Part shown: positions 63,984 to 64,000 of the stretch, in pieces
Position numbering within the stretch: the first letter of the stretch is position 1
How the letters are laid out: the number at the start of each line of letters is the position of its first letter
Source of the DNA: Plotosus lineatus
Taxonomy: Eukaryota; Chordata; Actinopteri; Siluriformes; Plotosidae
NCBI GenBank assembly: GCA_024760905.1
Contig: CM045729.1
Coordinates: 76,436,550 to 76,500,549 of the forward strand
Reading direction: 5' to 3'
DNA length: 64,000 nt
Position numbers and translations under genes: made by a program
Notes under the pieces: generated by a model
What the model saw: only the letters and a program-made list of their open reading frames with translations
The model's database searches: none
What the model was told of the DNA's origin: nothing

Positions 63984-64000
63984 TAGTGGGGACAGAGCGA

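Larger units (their letters stand above)
63133..64000 (-). mobile_element. R4/Dong/Rex6-type LINE, copy 2, runs off the window
   Basis: On the minus strand it covers RT palm to the middle of the C-terminal region: LNPLSQIINKTGYGYQIRSG and YMDD (63876-63887, both Asp codons intact) with DIGMSLGLEKCGRMVTKRGK in 63983-63567, then IRYPAGIISWPKDEI, TIHGGFHPKSSTLRLYTSRK and GGRGVVSLKATIQDE in 63529-63257, and a KPLHGMCHRNITEVTDLKN and WLERAGLKDS block ending at 63133. The zinc knuckle and restriction-like endonuclease should follow but are cut off at the junction with a SINE. It is a different subfamily from 1837-4524, better preserved, with one long frameshift between 63567 and 63529. Confidence 0.85.

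Overview
The window looks like repeat-dense intergenic or intronic DNA from a teleost fish. The evidence is the repeat mix: Rex3 and Expander-like RTE LINEs, an L2-type LINE, R4/Dong/Rex6-type LINEs, fish Ty3/Gypsy elements with a chromodomain, a teleost Tc1 element, hAT and Tigger/pogo DNA transposons, a tRNA-Ser-like SINE, and very many long dinucleotide and ATT arrays. I found no convincing host exon, no RNA gene, no CRISPR array and no bacterial-type operon. All long reading frames belong to transposable elements, and nearly all are broken.

Layout. 1-1836 is the 3' part of an RTE copy (A). 1837-4524 is an R4-type LINE that ends in a TTA array. 5330-7790 is a decayed Gypsy element (minus). 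8640-10368 is an L2-type LINE. 10620-10868 is a SINE. 10886-15085 is mostly unassigned DNA holding one CpG-rich terminal-inverted-repeat element (14244-14839). 15086-15961 is RTE B (minus). 17851-21445 is RTE C joined to an inverted 5' piece of the same family. 22005-25055 is a decayed Rex3. 25255-28330 is a third, unassigned LINE family (minus). 29020-30004 is a Tigger/pogo relic. 31590-32266 is RTE D. 34055-37318 is a BED-finger fragment followed by Rex3. 38432-40835 is a Gypsy element (minus) with one LTR. 40836-41926 is a Tc1 half with a SINE inside it. 41927-45848 is a converging pair of RTE copies (E plus, F minus). 45892-46033 is a perfect 66-bp-arm palindrome. 46105-50280 is a Tigger-like element carrying the best RTE copy (G). 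51690-52570 is a Gypsy fragment. 54277-61353 is a hAT element carrying a Rex3 and an RTE (H). 63133 to the end is a second R4-type LINE (minus).

How the parts relate. Exact or near-exact target-site duplications give the order of events in several places: RTE G into a Tigger, RTE H and Rex3 into the hAT element, and a SINE into a Tc1 end. The SINE ends in the 3' tail of the RTE family and also carries a stretch like the RTE 5' end, so RTE is its likely source of mobility. The RTE family is the most active-looking component: copy G has only one nonsense codon and two single-base frameshifts. Several LINE copies have lost the catalytic palm of reverse transcriptase through different deletions.

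Limits. Family names come from protein and terminal motifs that I recognise, not from database searches. Edges without a target-site duplication are approximate to some tens of bases.
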